From NCBI RefSeq assembly GCF_000499845.2, contig NC_023759.2, positions 44,920,672-44,984,671 on the forward strand: DNA of 64,000 bases, given 5' to 3'. Positions 34,415-47,665 of the stretch are shown here, piece by piece. Positions within the stretch are counted from its first letter, which is position 1. Every line of letters starts with the position of its first letter. The notes under the pieces were generated by a model. That model saw nothing but the letters and a program-made list of their open reading frames with translations, did no database searches and had not been told where the DNA came from. The position numbers and the translations under genes are program-made. This stretch comes from Phaseolus vulgaris (Eukaryota; Streptophyta; Magnoliopsida; Fabales; Fabaceae).

Positions 34415-37208
34415 GGTTGTGAGTTGGTTTTAGTTTTTGGGATGATTTCTTTCTGATCTGGATTTGTAGGAAGACACAGAACAAACATGGTGTGCTTGGT
34501 CAGTTGTCAATTTATGTTGTCATGTTCTTAGAATAGGGGGGTTTCTAAAGAGTGTTTTAGTTCCCTTTTTGTTGTTTAGTTGTTCTAGTATTGTATTTTG
34601 GGACACTGGTTCCTTCTCTAATCAATTTCTAATTTACACGAATCATTAACTTCTGCTCATTCTTTGTTTTTATTTTTATTTTTCTTTTCATTCAATCCAA
34701 ATTCTTACATTATCTTTAGCTCTTTTTTCACTGTAATGAAAGAATTGGACATTGCGATTTGCATGGCATGCTAGTGGTTCAATATCCACATATGAATCTA
34801 ATCTGGATCAGAGTGAAATGATTTACTTAACAGGATCTTCAAGAATAAGGAAGGGCATGATCAGAATTAGACACAAAGATACAGAGAGAAATTCTGACAT
34901 TTTGTATGAATAACAAAACTCAAATAGATTGAAATTCTATGGTCCCCTTCTGATATTTTTAGTCAATTGTCTCAGTTTCAAAGGAGTTGTTGAAGGCCAA
35001 TACCAAGGCATGCTTAAACACAAATGGTCCATCACTGATTTTTTTTTCTTCTTCACTTGTTGCTTCTGCCCCAACTTTTAAAAATAAAATGAATGCGAGT
35101 TACGTTGATTATTAATTATGATTTTATTATTATTAATTTTAATTTTATTATTCTTAAACTATTTTACTGTTATTATTGTATTAATGGGTAGAGGTTTATT
35201 ATTATTTCTATTTTATACCTTCCAATAATTATAATTTTATTATATATATATATATATATATTATTGAGTAAATCAAAATATATGAGATCACCTTAATAGT
35301 TTTACAATTTTGTACAATTAAGTTCAATTAGTTTTTACAACTTTTTGTCTTCTCTTATTATTTCTTCAATTAGTTCTTACACTTCTGTGTCTCAACGATT
35401 AAAAATAAAGTGAAAAAGAAAAAAAAAACACAAAAATATGTTTCTTATGAATTCAAGTAAGCACATTATGAAGGATTTAGATCCCTATCAAAAGTATATT
35501 GAAGTGTTGACCAAATTACAGTGAGATTACATCCTGACACTTTCATGAATGCATAATAATTTTCTTTGAGCATTTAGTTTGATTCTACTCTTTGGGTTCT
35601 AAAGTGTTACAACAGGTCTCATGTATTTCTGTGTGACTTTTTCTAAGCTCTATTACATTTAGCATTATATAGTTAAAACCATTAAGCTTATAATCAATGT
35701 GTTGGTATTTTGAATTTAGAGGTCAATGGAGGTACTTTATACTTTAAAAGCCATGTTGAAGTTTGACTTAAATCAATTGTCGAAATGCCAACATGCATAA
35801 CATTAGTTGTCATTTTCTCCATACCAATTATTTATTAATGGACATGTGAAGTTTCACACAAAATTAAATATTACTCACCTCCTCGTACTTAAATTTAGTA
35901 TTTCAAATTTAATTCATTTGAAGTAAAAAAATACATAAAATAAAAAGTAAAACCTTGTTTACAGTGAATCTATCATTATTTCAGTTCAAATCAAAGGAAA
36001 GAAAAAAAATTATTTTCCTGATTTACACAATTCAATACTTTATTATTGTGTACAAAACATTAAAACCAACGGTCAAGTCATTAAAATCTCATAAAGATTT
36101 TCTTTAGGTTATTATTTAAGAGAGAGATTCGTTTAGCAGATGATATTTGTCTGTTTTCCCTTATTGTGAGTGGGGTGGAATCATTTGTTCAGACACCATA
36201 AAGAAGGAAAGAACCTGTTGAAGACAAAAGGTGGTGAAATAAAAGCAAATGTGAATTACAATAACCAGGTAGATATGAAACAATATTTGAATTCACATGT
36301 TTATATTGTCAATAGTTGCTTGTGTAATTATGTCCCAAATGTCATCTCACATCTTTCTCTTACATGTGCACCTTATAAATATTTTTCAAAATCAAGAGGA
36401 ACTCACAAGTTACTTGAGTGTGTATTTGAGAAAAAAAAACATTATCACTTTATCATATAATATTTCAATGAGTTTCATTTTCATACACAGATGACAATGT
36501 ATTTGGTAAATTATATAAAACTAAATATTGAATAGAAATTTTGTCAAAAAATTATAAATAATTTTCACACGTCTAATATAGTGTTTTATGAATACGAAAA
36601 CAGATATTAAATACTTTGTATGGATATAAATATGAATAATATTCTAAAGGAAAAAATTATTTATTGCCATTCCTAGGATTATTTGGTCATGTAATGATAA
36701 CAAAATCACCAATAACTGATAAAAACAGTTAGGATCAATAATTTTAAAAATCACACTCTTTCTTTTCGCGTTATATTAATTTAATTTAGAATATTTTAGT
36801 TTTATTTCAATCTTTTCCAATTGAAAGTTGGTGTACCAATTTTAATATAAAAAGAGGAAAATATCTTTAAATAAGGTTGGTTATACATTACGAATATTTT
36901 ATTTTTTTTCAAAATGTTTTTGGATTTTTTTTTAGAACGAATTTTATGTATTACGAATTTTTTTTATCTGTAATGAGGTTTTGAATTTTGAATTCTGGAT
37001 ATATTTTTTTATAATGTAATATTTTCAGTTATGGATTTTCATTTTCAGAATTGAGGTATTTTCGAAGAAAAAAATTATATTGGATGCAGGTTAAAAATAA
37101 TTTGGTGTAGAAAGAAAAAGTTTGGTTATTTCAGATTAAAGACAAGTAAGTTGGGCTGGAGAAAGCGAGCCTTTAGGCCATGAGAGGCCCAACTTATTTA
37201 GATTTGAT
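34415..37208. other. 3' flank of the GRX-like gene, intergenic
   Basis: The presumed 3' UTR runs to about 34,640. After that the sequence is AT-rich with a (TA)n tract (35240-35261). The frames near 36,170-36,494 show no family resemblance. From about 36,880 short TTCTGGA/AATTCTGGA motifs become frequent. Confidence 0.4.
35240..35261. repeat. (TA)n microsatellite
   Basis: A short TA run of about 11 units. Confidence 0.85.
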
Positions 37209-38711
37209 GGCATTTGTTTCCTGTATTCCAAAATTTCTACCTGCAACTCCAAAATGAGTTGATTAAGTTGGGGTAGGTGGTTTTACATATCCAAGGTGTT
37301 TTTTTTAAAAAAAAATATTCGTTTTAATGGTGCAAATACAGTTAGAGAAATTCAAAAGTCTTTTCTGGAATAAATAATGCAGAATCTGTTTATCCAATAA
37401 ACATTGACTTTTGGATTAGTGTTTCCGAAAATGATGAATAAACATTCTACGAAATATACTGTGAAATAGTGTAAGAGGTACTTATTGTATTCCAAAATTG
37501 TGTTTCTGAAAGCATATTTGTAGATTTCAAAAAATTCATTCTAGAAGTACTGTGCAAGGATTCCAAAATGTCAAATTCACAATACTTCCAGAATATTCAT
37601 TCTAGGAGGTTTATGTTGAGGGTGTACTCAAGAAAGAGTATTCTGAAATAGAAAATTTTGTTTTCTAGAAAAACCAATCAAGGATAGTAATTGTGTTTTT
37701 TTGAAAAATTTTAATCTAAAATTGTAACTCTGCATTTCAGAAAACCTTTCTAGAATACATAATTACAATTTTGGATTGACCTTATGAAAGCATAATTACT
37801 ATTCTATATTAGTCTTTTTGGAAAATATTTTTTTATTTTATTTTAAATTGTCTATTATGGAACGTAAGAAGTAGGAAATGTTTTTTTAGCTAAAATAGAT
37901 TTTTGGAATAAATAATATGAAGAGAGAGTTCTATATGAAAATATCAAATGGGGTAGATGATGTTGATAGGAAGTATGGTGTATTTTGTAATTCATAGGAT
38001 AATGAATGTAGGTTCACAAAATTGTATTGATTAGTTTACAATAAATGTTGGCATATTAGTATTTACAGTGTAGTCGTGAAACATATTTATTGTATTTGTT
38101 GAATTAAAGATAAAGTTTTATTATATTTTTACAAGCATTCGTTATTCAGACCGATGTAAAGTGAGCAAGAAATGTTGTTTATATATTTTGTCTTGTTATT
38201 GTTATATTAGGGTCGAATGTTTTGTTTTACTTGCTCATCTTCACTAATGTAACTAGGATCCTCAATGTTCTTTTTGTCTAATAGATGTAGTTGAACGCAC
38301 GCGATCATTTAGAGGACCACAGGCCTAATCATGATTATTTTGTATATATATGAACAAAATTATGATTATAATTAAATTCGAGACAATTTTAGAATAATCA
38401 TTCTAGAAAGGGGGAAAAGTGGCACCTTCAATGACAATGACGAAATCGTGAGACAAGAATTTTGCTCTCTAGTGATAATAATACAACAAAAAAAGCAATA
38501 GACAAGGAAAAGAGAGAGGAAGGGAAAGACAAAATGAGAGGCGGAAGAGTAGCTGAAAATGTGCTGCAGAAGGAAGTGGGGGAAGGAGGAGGGAAGGGAT
38601 AAAAGGTTAAGGTTAAATTAAAAAAACTCAACAGGACAATTCAGACATTTTGCAAACTTCATATTGAAGGGGGTGAAGGTTTATAAAAGAGGATGCAAGA
38701 AGCAATATCCC
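37209..38711. mobile_element. Possible long, decayed relative of the palindrome MITEs
   Basis: The region is rich in short inverted motifs (TTCTAGAA, TTCCAGAA, TTCCAAAA/TTTTGGAA) spaced like the palindrome arrays elsewhere in the window. The left border GGCATTTGTTTCCTGTATTCC (in parts) and the right border GGATGCAAGAAGCAATATCC resemble the MITE termini loosely. Flanking 9-mers AGATTTGAT and AGATGGAAT agree at only six positions. The claim is tentative and the borders are uncertain. Confidence 0.28.
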
Positions 38712-38722
38712 AGATGGAATAG

Positions 38723-39459
38723 ATTGTTTCTCTTAGAAAAATTTTCGTGCACCCCATGATTTCATCCTACACACTGATAGGATGGAAATGTCGTTTTACC
38801 CTTAATAGAAAAAAAAGGTTGCTTCTTCTTGTACCATATAGTATCATGTAAAATGTCTTTTGTACCTTTAAACTATGTGAAATGTATTTTGTACCCTTAA
38901 TGAACTATGTAAAATGTATTTTGTACTAATGAAATAAAAGTTATGACCCACTACACCAAAGCATTTCCTAATCCTTTACGCGCCTAACATACACACTACC
39001 GAGTTCTCTAAGGTACGACGGAGAGGAAATTTATGGAGAGAAAAGGATATTGACTACTACATATCAATATCATCTAATCCATCACACACATCAATCTCTT
39101 ATGAAATTATCATGTATGAGTCCATTGTATTCATTGCCAATGTTGAGCAAAAAAAAACTCACATATCAACGCCCTTCCGGGTATTAATATCTTTAAACTT
39201 GATCAAACAATTTTGGATATAAAAATTCGAAACTCAAAAATCACTTATAGATATGAAAATTCATAATTCATAATTCACTTCTAGATATGTCCATTCAGAA
39301 ATTTAAATAGAAAATAAAAACCACCTTCCAGATTTCTATATCCATAGGCCATGACAATGACTTCCAGATTCCTGCATCCTTAACCATACGCTCAGGCTTC
39401 CGGATATTGAGATTCATCTGCAGCTAAGCTAAGAAAAAGTATGAAGGAGAAACACATTG
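38723..39459. mobile_element. Possible further palindrome-MITE relative
   Basis: The left part, GATTGTTTCTCTTAG followed by TTTTCGTGCACCCCAT, resembles the left end of the element at 48838 (GTGTTTCTTCCTATC, then TTCTCGTGCACCGCAT). The right part, GAAGGAGAAACACATTGG, resembles that element's right end. CTTCCGG/CTTCCAG motifs recur inside. No target duplication was found. Confidence 0.28.
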
Positions 39460-42204
39460 GTTGATTTCTTATCCCCTCCACTCCACTGTTACAGCAACCC
39501 ACTTCATCACCCCTAACTCAGTTAAAAACGTACATCATAGTAACAAACACTCCTCTGCAGTTTTTTTCAAAACAAAAGAAACAAGACAATATTGAATTTA
39601 AAAAATTAGGTTGGATGCATATAAAAAATTATATGGTTGAGGAAAAAACTCCTACAACACCCTCTCTTAATTATCTTCATCTTTTCGGGTGCACTCTCTC
39701 TCTAAGTCGCACTCCCAGTCCGTTTTTATTTTGGAAAGCACTTTCACAGCCCTTTTGCCAAAGATAAAATTTATATGGTCTAGAGGTTGGTGAAATGACT
39801 TTTTATTGTTGTATTTCAAGTTGATTGATTTAAAAAAAATACTGTAGAATTCAAAATATATTATGTTTTTTAAATATATTTCATATTATATAATTTAGAA
39901 TGTATTTTTTATCCAAAAATACTTTTTAGATTATGCAACTAATAATATATTTATAAAAAATAACACATTTTGAATTGTATAATAAAAAATATATTTAAAA
40001 ATATAAAATTTATATTGTATATTTTTCCTTTCAGAATGCAAAATTTGTATTATATTATAGATACTATATTTCGAAATATAATATATAATCTAAAAAGTAA
40101 AAGCTACAAATATTTACGTCTGGATATCATAATCTCTGAAAAGTCTCTTGATTATATATTGTCAAATTAAAAAACTTAAGAAAAATAATTTTGATATTTT
40201 CAGAAATACGGGAATGGAAAAGAAAAACATGAAAATGTAGGAAGAATTTGGTGTTTCTCTAGTACCACAACATCACTCCTCACATTCCATTCAAAGACTA
40301 GGTTAATTGAACAAACAGAGAAAAGATCAATCCAATTGCGAAACATTAAACTCATTTCAAAATTACAAGTCTGAAGTGGAGGAATTATCCATAAATATTC
40401 TTCGAACTTTGAGAGCTTTAACTCTGACTCTGTAAAAGTCCAAAAAAATGTGGAAATTAATTGCAACATATTTAAACATGACATTTATTATTTGTGGACT
40501 TAGTAAAGTATTACAGCACCCACTACCAGTTTAATTGGCGTAGACATTTAAGATAATTTATTGTAGAAGAAAAAAAGGTCATACTCCGATTGGAACCGAT
40601 TCTACACGCATTAGAGAACATTATCTAGTCTCCAAAGCTTTTGCTTTCATTCTTGTTAATGTGATGTTAGTCTCCATTTTCTGGATTTTCATCCCATTTT
40701 TATTAAGTAGTTCAACAAGGGCGTCTAAAATTGCCCTATTGAAGGATTGCGTGTGTGAAAGGAACGTGTTTGAACCTAGTGGTCTTCTTCATGCTTCTAG
40801 TCGCCCGGGTCAAAGCTTTCAGAGTCGAACCTAAAAGTTTGTTTTAAGGTGTAATGGAGAAAGTTAGAGCAAATACAGCTAGCAAGCATGATTGAATAGG
40901 AAGTTCAAATGGAAAAGCGTGGAATTGAATCATGTGTGATGGGGTTTGACATTTTAGCCATTTAAGACAACTCTGAATTATTCTCTTCCTTTTATCAATA
41001 TTTCATGTACACTAATTCCAGATGATTCTATGATGTTTTGTTATTAGATAATTGATTTTTCTACCATCTTCCTGTCCAAATCTCCCCTTAAGAAATTTAA
41101 GAAATTTAAAATGTGTATTCTTCGTTATCTGGAACAATCGAACACGTGAAATTAATAATACAACATAATAAATATGTAGTAAGAAAGTGGTTATAATTGG
41201 CGTTGAATAGGTCAAGAACATACTTTGGGTACACTCTCATGATTTCATAGAGTCATTATACACTGAGGACCACTACACACGTCTTAATGAACTGATTATC
41301 CGATCCACGCAAATGGAGGTTCATATCAACCTATAAATAAGACTTTTAAAATGGAAAAATGTACGTTTTTTGATGTCCTGAGATAACAAAACTAATAACT
41401 AATACTGACTTGAGCGTCGGAGTGTAATCGCAAGTATCCCACCAACCACATGCACGCGAGCTTTGAAGAATTCAGAGACTACTAGTACAACAACAATTTG
41501 TGTATTGTGTGGATCAACATTACTTAAGCCTCGTCATCCACACACTTACAAAATGGTTTCTCAAATTTGGTATTCTAAAATTTAACCGGCACCCCAATTT
41601 CTTGAAAAGACATATAACTTAGTAAAAAAATGGTTAATCTTGTAAAGTTGATCCTCCTCCATGGACGATCATTTAATTCAATAATTCATGAAAACTAAGC
41701 AGTGTAGCGTGTAGTCTTCCTCAACTACACAGAATTGAGAACAGTAAAGCAACACCCATGCTTAATAATTTTGTTCAATCGCAAAGGAGAGGAACCCGCC
41801 ACGCATGCACCGTTCGACAATTCATACAATTATTGAAACCCAAGACAAGAAAGAAAATATACATCATCTGCCCAATTCCAATTCCAATTTCAAGAAACAA
41901 AAACACTCATGACTCCTGTGTATTTACAAAACTGTGCGGCTACAAAATACAGTGACGAAAACACCAACCCAGTAAATTCATTCAACCACAGTAGTACAAA
42001 AACCAAATACTAGAAGTAACAACTGAAAATTTTTCCACGCGCCACGTCACGCCGGGAGGCGCTCTTCAGACGCCCAGGGTCCCACACAAAAAGACTCGCC
42101 AGTCGCCACAATTTTATAATGTTTTCTTCATCAATTGCTTACACCCAAGGGCAGAGGGCCCCACTTCGTGTTTGCCCTCGCCGAACGGTTAACTCCGACC
42201 AATC
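39460..42204. other. Intergenic
   Basis: No gene was recognised. The short frames here are AT-driven. From about 41,950 the sequence is probably the 3' UTR of the leftward gene at 42205-43062. Confidence 0.4.
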
Positions 42205-43062
42205 CTATCGCGGCACGTGGCCCTCGGAATCACCTACTCCCCACGATTCAGACCTTCTTCCAGACGCGAACCGCATCATGCCACCCAAACCGGGCGGTTC
42301 GCTCCCCGACACGCTGTTCCGCGACACAATTGACTCCTCGAACGACGCATCGTTCACGCTCGACGTGCTGTCCCGCGCTTTCAAATTAACCGCACCGCTC
42401 TTCGACGGAACAGTAGAATCCGGTTTCCGGTCCGCCTTTTCCTTTCGACCGGACCGCAAAATGGAGCGTAAGCTCTCGAAAAAACCGTGTTTCTTTCCGT
42501 TTCTTTTCGGTTTCTCTTTTGTACGCGTATCCTGGGAATCCTTTCTGGAGCATACCAGCTTGCGATTTCGATCGCGCTTGGATCTGACTCTTCCCATGCA
42601 AGAGACTTTCGGCGAGGATGGTTCCACGTACCCGGACTCCGACTTCCCGACGGAACCGCTGCGTTTCGGGAACAACCTGATGTTGCCAGGTTTGTTGTTG
42701 CGGCGGTTCTTGACGTCGACGAAGGAGGCTTTCTGAGTCTTAGGTAAGCCAATGATGTTGGAAGCCTTGGACTTGAAATTGAGAGAGAAGCGCTGGGAGT
42801 TGTTGTTGGAGCTCGTGCCAGGGTTGAGGTTGAGGTTGGTGGAATTTGAATTGGCCTTGGTCGATTCCTTGCGCTCGTAGACGGCGTTGCGGTCCCACCA
42901 CTCGTATTCCTCGTCCCTGGACAGAAAGAAGGACTCCGGCGGCGAATCCGGGTGGTGCTCCGGCGGATCCGTGGCGTGGTCGCCGGCGAGAGTCTCGCAC
43001 GCGATTTTCCGATCGCTGGATCCGCCGGCGCACGCTGAAACCAGTGTTTCGACCTGGAGCAT
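42205..43062 (-). CDS. Plant-specific basic protein of unknown function
   Basis: An intronless gene of 285 residues with no enzyme motif. Residues 1-28 (MLQVETLVSACAGGSSDRKI and on) and 43-69 (ESFFLSRDEEYEWWDRNAVY, then ERKESTK) look like conserved blocks. A Ser/Asn-rich linker follows, then EPSSPKVSCMGRVRSKRDR (147-165) with a possible nuclear localisation signal, a very basic stretch KEKPKRNGKKHGFFESLRSI (182-201) that could form an amphipathic helix, and a Gly/Ser-rich end. Similar SPKVxCxG motifs occur in uncharacterised plant proteins, among them, from memory, the syringolide-induced 14-1-1 type. This frame is preferred over two competing ones in the same GC-rich DNA because its ATG lies just below a TATA box and a CT-rich leader and its composition is protein-like. 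Nuclear location is a guess. Confidence 0.75.
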   Translation of the reverse strand: MLQVETLVSACAGGSSDRKIACETLAGDHATDPPEHHPDSPPESFFLSRDEEYEWWDRNAVYERKESTKANSNSTNLNLNPGTSSNNNSQRFSLNFKSKASNIIGLPKTQKASFVDVKNRRNNKPGNIRLFPKRSGSVGKSESGYVEPSSPKVSCMGRVRSKRDRNRKLVCSRKDSQDTRTKEKPKRNGKKHGFFESLRSILRSGRKEKADRKPDSTVPSKSGAVNLKARDSTSSVNDASFEESIVSRNSVSGSEPPGLGGMMRFASGRRSESWGVGDSEGHVPR

Positions 43063-43076
43063 TTGGAATGATTATT

Positions 43077-43196
43077 GAGAGGGAGAGAGAGAGAGAAAAA
43101 CAGAGACGCAGATACTGCGAAGGAGGTAAGAAAATTGTTGAAGATTGTGACTTTGTGATGTTGTTGTGTGAATGAGAGAGAAAATGAGTATATATA
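43077..43196 (-). promoter_or_regulatory. TATA box and CT-rich leader of the gene at 42205-43062
   Basis: TATATATA at 43189-43196 (minus strand) lies about 130 bp before the start codon. A CT-repeat leader (GA run on the plus strand, 43077-43105) is typical of plant 5' UTRs. Confidence 0.6.
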
Positions 43197-46100
43197 ATTT
43201 GGAGGGAGAGTTTCAACGTGCCTAGTCACACTATTACTGTAGAAGTGGTTCTTGTTTGGTTTTCAATTTCCCAAATGCCAACTCTTCGTCTTCATCAATA
43301 ATAAAAACCATTTTAAATCATATATATAATTTTTTATTCCATTTTATCCATTTTGTAAATTTCATTCTAACATACACTAGATATTTTGAGAAGGTTCTAT
43401 CATCTATATAATTAATTTTTTATTAGCATATAAGTTATTTGTATCTACATTGAAGATTGCATGTGAGACATTAAAAATGAATAAAAGCGTTTCCGTTTTG
43501 AGGGATAAAAAAGATGAGATGAGGAAGAAAAGCATCTTTGTTTGTGGTGGTCAAAAGTATACGAAAGCAATGGCGAAACGAAACGCATAGTCAGAGTCTA
43601 CGCCCTTGGTTTTGAATTTGCATATTTTAAAACAGCGGGTTATATATTATAATTTATAACTTAAATTTCTTCTATTCTTTTTTACCTTTTCTCTCTTAAA
43701 TTTGTTGCTGGTTGGTTCAGCGTCGTCCTCCAACACAACTGTTGTTTGATTCCAATTTATAGGCACTGCATAATGAAGCTTGCCTTGGGTATTTCTCATT
43801 CAATTTTTTATTACTTGAATTCATTCAGCTATCTTCGCAAGATCAACATGTTCACATGGATATGTACGCACCTGAGAGAACACGTTACGTTAGGGTTTTA
43901 TTTTTATGTGATGCAAATATTTGTTTCTCTCTCCCCCCACCATTATTTTTGTCATCATGCATGCTACCAACTCATTCCAAACCAAACAATACCAAATCAA
44001 TATGTTTCTATATTCTTCCATAAACAAATTTACCAAAATCACTGCTGCAATTAGATTTTCTATGTGTTGAATTACCATTTATAATGGCTTCATTTTATCT
44101 TTATTTTATTTTATTCAAATTTCAAGTTTCGTCTGTTTGTTTAAAAGTTTTATTTGAAGGAGTACAATTGAAATTAAATTTGTATATAGATTTAAGTTAT
44201 CTCTACGTACGCTATTAGACCAATGGAAAAAAATATTTAAAAGAAACTATGATTTGTGAAACTTTTATGCAAAGTAGGAGACAAAAATGAGACCGATTTG
44301 ATTTCGTAAGGGTCAAGACTAATATGTTTATATATAGAGAGGATATTTTATGTAGATAGTGAATATGTTTGATTAAAATCATTAATAAATTTATATGAAG
44401 TTTTTTAATTATTTAACTATATTTTTAATTTGATATTTTTTTAAGTGGGGTGATGTTATGCTTTGACATGTGAACACATAAAGATGTAAATAAGAGAAAA
44501 TGTGTCCATTTAGAAACAATATAAAGTAAAATTCCATTAAAATTAAAAATTTAAACATTCACTGGTTTGAATGAAACAACCTTAAACATTTTACAAAAAT
44601 TATATAATTTTTAAAAAGTTGCTGCAATAATTTCTTTTATCAAAGAACTTCAATACATTATAACTGTTAAGATTTTATAACATGTAGTTATTTTTTATCG
44701 AAGAAAGTGTAGATGATTTTGAAAACAATTTTCTTAAGACTCTTTTGATTCGTTATTAAAATTTTACTCGCTGCATTTCTTAATGAAAACAAGCATTTTA
44801 ATATAATTGTTTTGAATCTTTTCAAAGTCAGTTCTATCCAATTTTTATGTTAGCAATAATGGTAAACCAACCAAACAAGAATATTTTAATATTAAATTTT
44901 GTACACGACATAATTAAAAGGAAACGTAAGTTGCTTATTTTGAGGGCCCAATTATGAATGATATATGTTGTAGTTTTTTATAATAAGAAAAACCATTTTT
45001 TCCTTTTTTTTTCTTTTTTCTCTATTCTTAGTCTCCAACGCCAAACCAAACGAGCATTAACATATGGATTAGTTGAATGATGAGATGAACCAAAACTTAT
45101 ATTATTATGTTAATTAATTCCACCAACTTTCTATTAATTATAATATTGCAAAGAAGATATGGCTATATACAATTGCAAGCAACTCAGTAATATATATTAA
45201 AAAATCTTAACAATTACACATTATATTGACGTGCATGACGAAAGTACTTGAACGTCTCCTAAATATAATTTAATTATATTAAAGATTGTTATTGATTGAT
45301 AAAGATAACAGGGTAAAGACGTCTTCAAAAATGCTTTTACATTCAAATGAATTAGATATATCAGAAATAAAATATAAGGTCGAGTTTTTTAAAATGAATT
45401 TATTTTAAAAATAATGTTAATTCAAATAATTCTCAAAGTAATTAATTTTTTTTATTATTGCTTTCAGAATCATATTCAAAGTAATTTTTAATCATTTGAT
45501 AATGTAAAAAATATTTATCTTTTTAGGAATAGTTAAAACATTTATTTTAAATAGTTTATTGAGAATGTGATGGAATGGAAATATATTAAAATATGTATCT
45601 TTTCGTGAAAAAAAAATGAATGGATTTATTTTTGCATGACGTGTGAAAGTCAGTTGTGAGCTGAAGAGAACAAAAATGTGAGAAAAATATCTTGTAAAAT
45701 TAAATGGTGTGATTTTTTATAGTTTATATTTTTAACTATCCGTAAATTATAATTTAACAAAAATATAAGGAACCATAACAAAATGAGTAAGAAATTAATA
45801 CGAAATTGATAGTGACTGTTGAAGTACTTTTTTGAGATTTTAACTGCTTAGAAATTATGTAGTGTCACCAATCCAAACACTGAGACCGACACCTTTCCTC
45901 AAAGTGCTCAAACGTAGTTGTGCTGTCCTTTTCCTTCTTCTTTCAATTTTGTAGCTCACTTGATATTTAGCTCAATTAATGGCTGGCCCTGTCATGGTTT
46001 CTTTTTCTTTTATAATTATATGCTTAAGGTGAATGTCATCTTTTTAAGAATGAAGGCCAATAAAAGTCTATATAAATCTTTTTTTAATTTTTAAGATATT

Positions 46101-46229
46101 TCCTCTACATATAAGAAATTATAACATTGATACAATAATTTTTAAGATATTTCCCACTTAAAGTTTAATGAAATAATATTGATAAGATTATTTTTTACAT
46201 TTAAAATTTTATTTATTTTTTAGTTTGTC
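43197..46229. other. Intergenic, AT-rich
   Basis: No gene or clear element was recognised. The frames near 43,746-44,078 have no family resemblance. Confidence 0.4.
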
Positions 46230-46585
46230 ATAAATATTTTAAAAAATATATTAAAAAATAAATTTTAAACATAATTTAATCTTATAAAAATTAACTTATA
46301 AGTTGAGGTTTGCATTCTTTTATATATATACTATGAAATGTTATACATCTTTAATATTTTCTATCATATTAAAATTGTTAATTTCGTGAGACTATATATT
46401 TATGAATGGTCTAATAACGATATGATAACTGATAAATCTAATAAATTATAGCTGATATAGGATTAAAATATTCTAATACTATATTAAAAATTATACTTTA
46501 AATGTAACTTAATCTTATAAAATCAAAATAAAAATTACTTCGCTTATATTTTATAAAATATTATAAATTCTTATATGTAGAAGGA
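46230..46585 (-). mobile_element. Decayed TRIM copy
   Basis: On the minus strand TAGTATTAGAATATTTTAAT at about 46,463-46,484 corresponds to the primer site and start of the internal region (TGGTATCAGAGTCATTTAAA) of the TRIM at 18070. Related LTR-like sequence lies on each side (about 46,488-46,580 and 46,245-46,355), including CATTTCATAGTATATATA. It is heavily mutated and AT-shifted, so an old copy. Confidence 0.5.
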
Positions 46586-47665
46586 AATATCTTCCAACTA
46601 TGATGGAGAAACAGTTTCCATAAAAGTATTTGAATAGTCCAAGTTCCTCCCAAATGAAGTTTGTAGACCATCCATATCAAGTGTACACATTGAACTAGTC
46701 AATAAATATTATATCACTTATATTATATAAGTTATCATATTGTATAAAGATAGGTTTAATTTCAAAGTTTGTTAAAACATCTTTAGCTATATGCTTAATA
46801 ATCTCTCGTTAATTAAGAATATAGCATATATAAGCACCACTTGATTTGCTTCAGATTCCAAAGATGTGAGATGTAAGAGTTTAAAGTGTAGAAAAAGAAT
46901 CATTAACATAATATTTTTTCACTGCAATTGCATAGTTTTATTATATATAGATCAAGTTTAATTATTTTTTATCCAGTAACACAATCGGGTAATTTTTGAA
47001 AAGTTGCTACCTTTTCAAAAAAAAAACATCAACAAAAACATTTGTAATGTTTCTTAATATTTAGTGTATGCTTACAAAATATATGAAAAAAATACTTATA
47101 TGATAAATGTTAGATCAAATAATTATTACTATATTAAAAGTTATAACTCAACTTAATAATGTAGTGATTTAAGAGTCATGATTAGAGTTAATTTGACTTG
47201 TCTAATCTTCATTACACTTAACAATAAATCAAAAATTAAAATTTAATTTATAATCAGAGTATTACTTTTTCTACTTGATAACACTCTTTCTATTTGATAT
47301 ATAATAACAAGTAAGTGTTATTATCTCATTTGACTTGAACTACCTAATCTCTAACACAGAACAATTAATTTATGTGATCTATAACAATAAAAAATATATT
47401 TTAAAAATAAAATTATTAGGTAAATGATATTTTATTATATAATTGGATTGAATTAGATTTTGAATTTATGAATTTATTACTTAATCTAGTTTTGATTGAA
47501 ACACTAAACAAAACTCAACCTAACCCAAAAATTCAACCCACTCTACAAGAATATAATTGGATAGAGTGAACTCAATTCACAAAAATAATACTTCAAATTT
47601 AAAGCTATAAGAGCACTTAAAAAATATCACATAACTTATAAACTTTTTTACATAAATTATCTATA
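46586..47665. other. Intergenic, AT-rich
   Basis: No gene was recognised. Parts around 47,090-47,350 may be further retroelement debris but cannot be assigned. Confidence 0.35.

Noticed and set aside
42119..43229. Competing frames over the 42205-43062 gene (205 residues on plus, 282 and 158 on minus)
   Set aside because: The chosen frame begins at the first ATG below the TATA box and has conserved-looking blocks. The others have the skewed Arg/Pro/Ser composition of shifted frames, and one starts upstream of the TATA box.
43746..44078. Frames of 102 (plus) and 62 (minus) residues
   Set aside because: They overlap each other on opposite strands in AT-rich DNA, with no motif, promoter or homology support.
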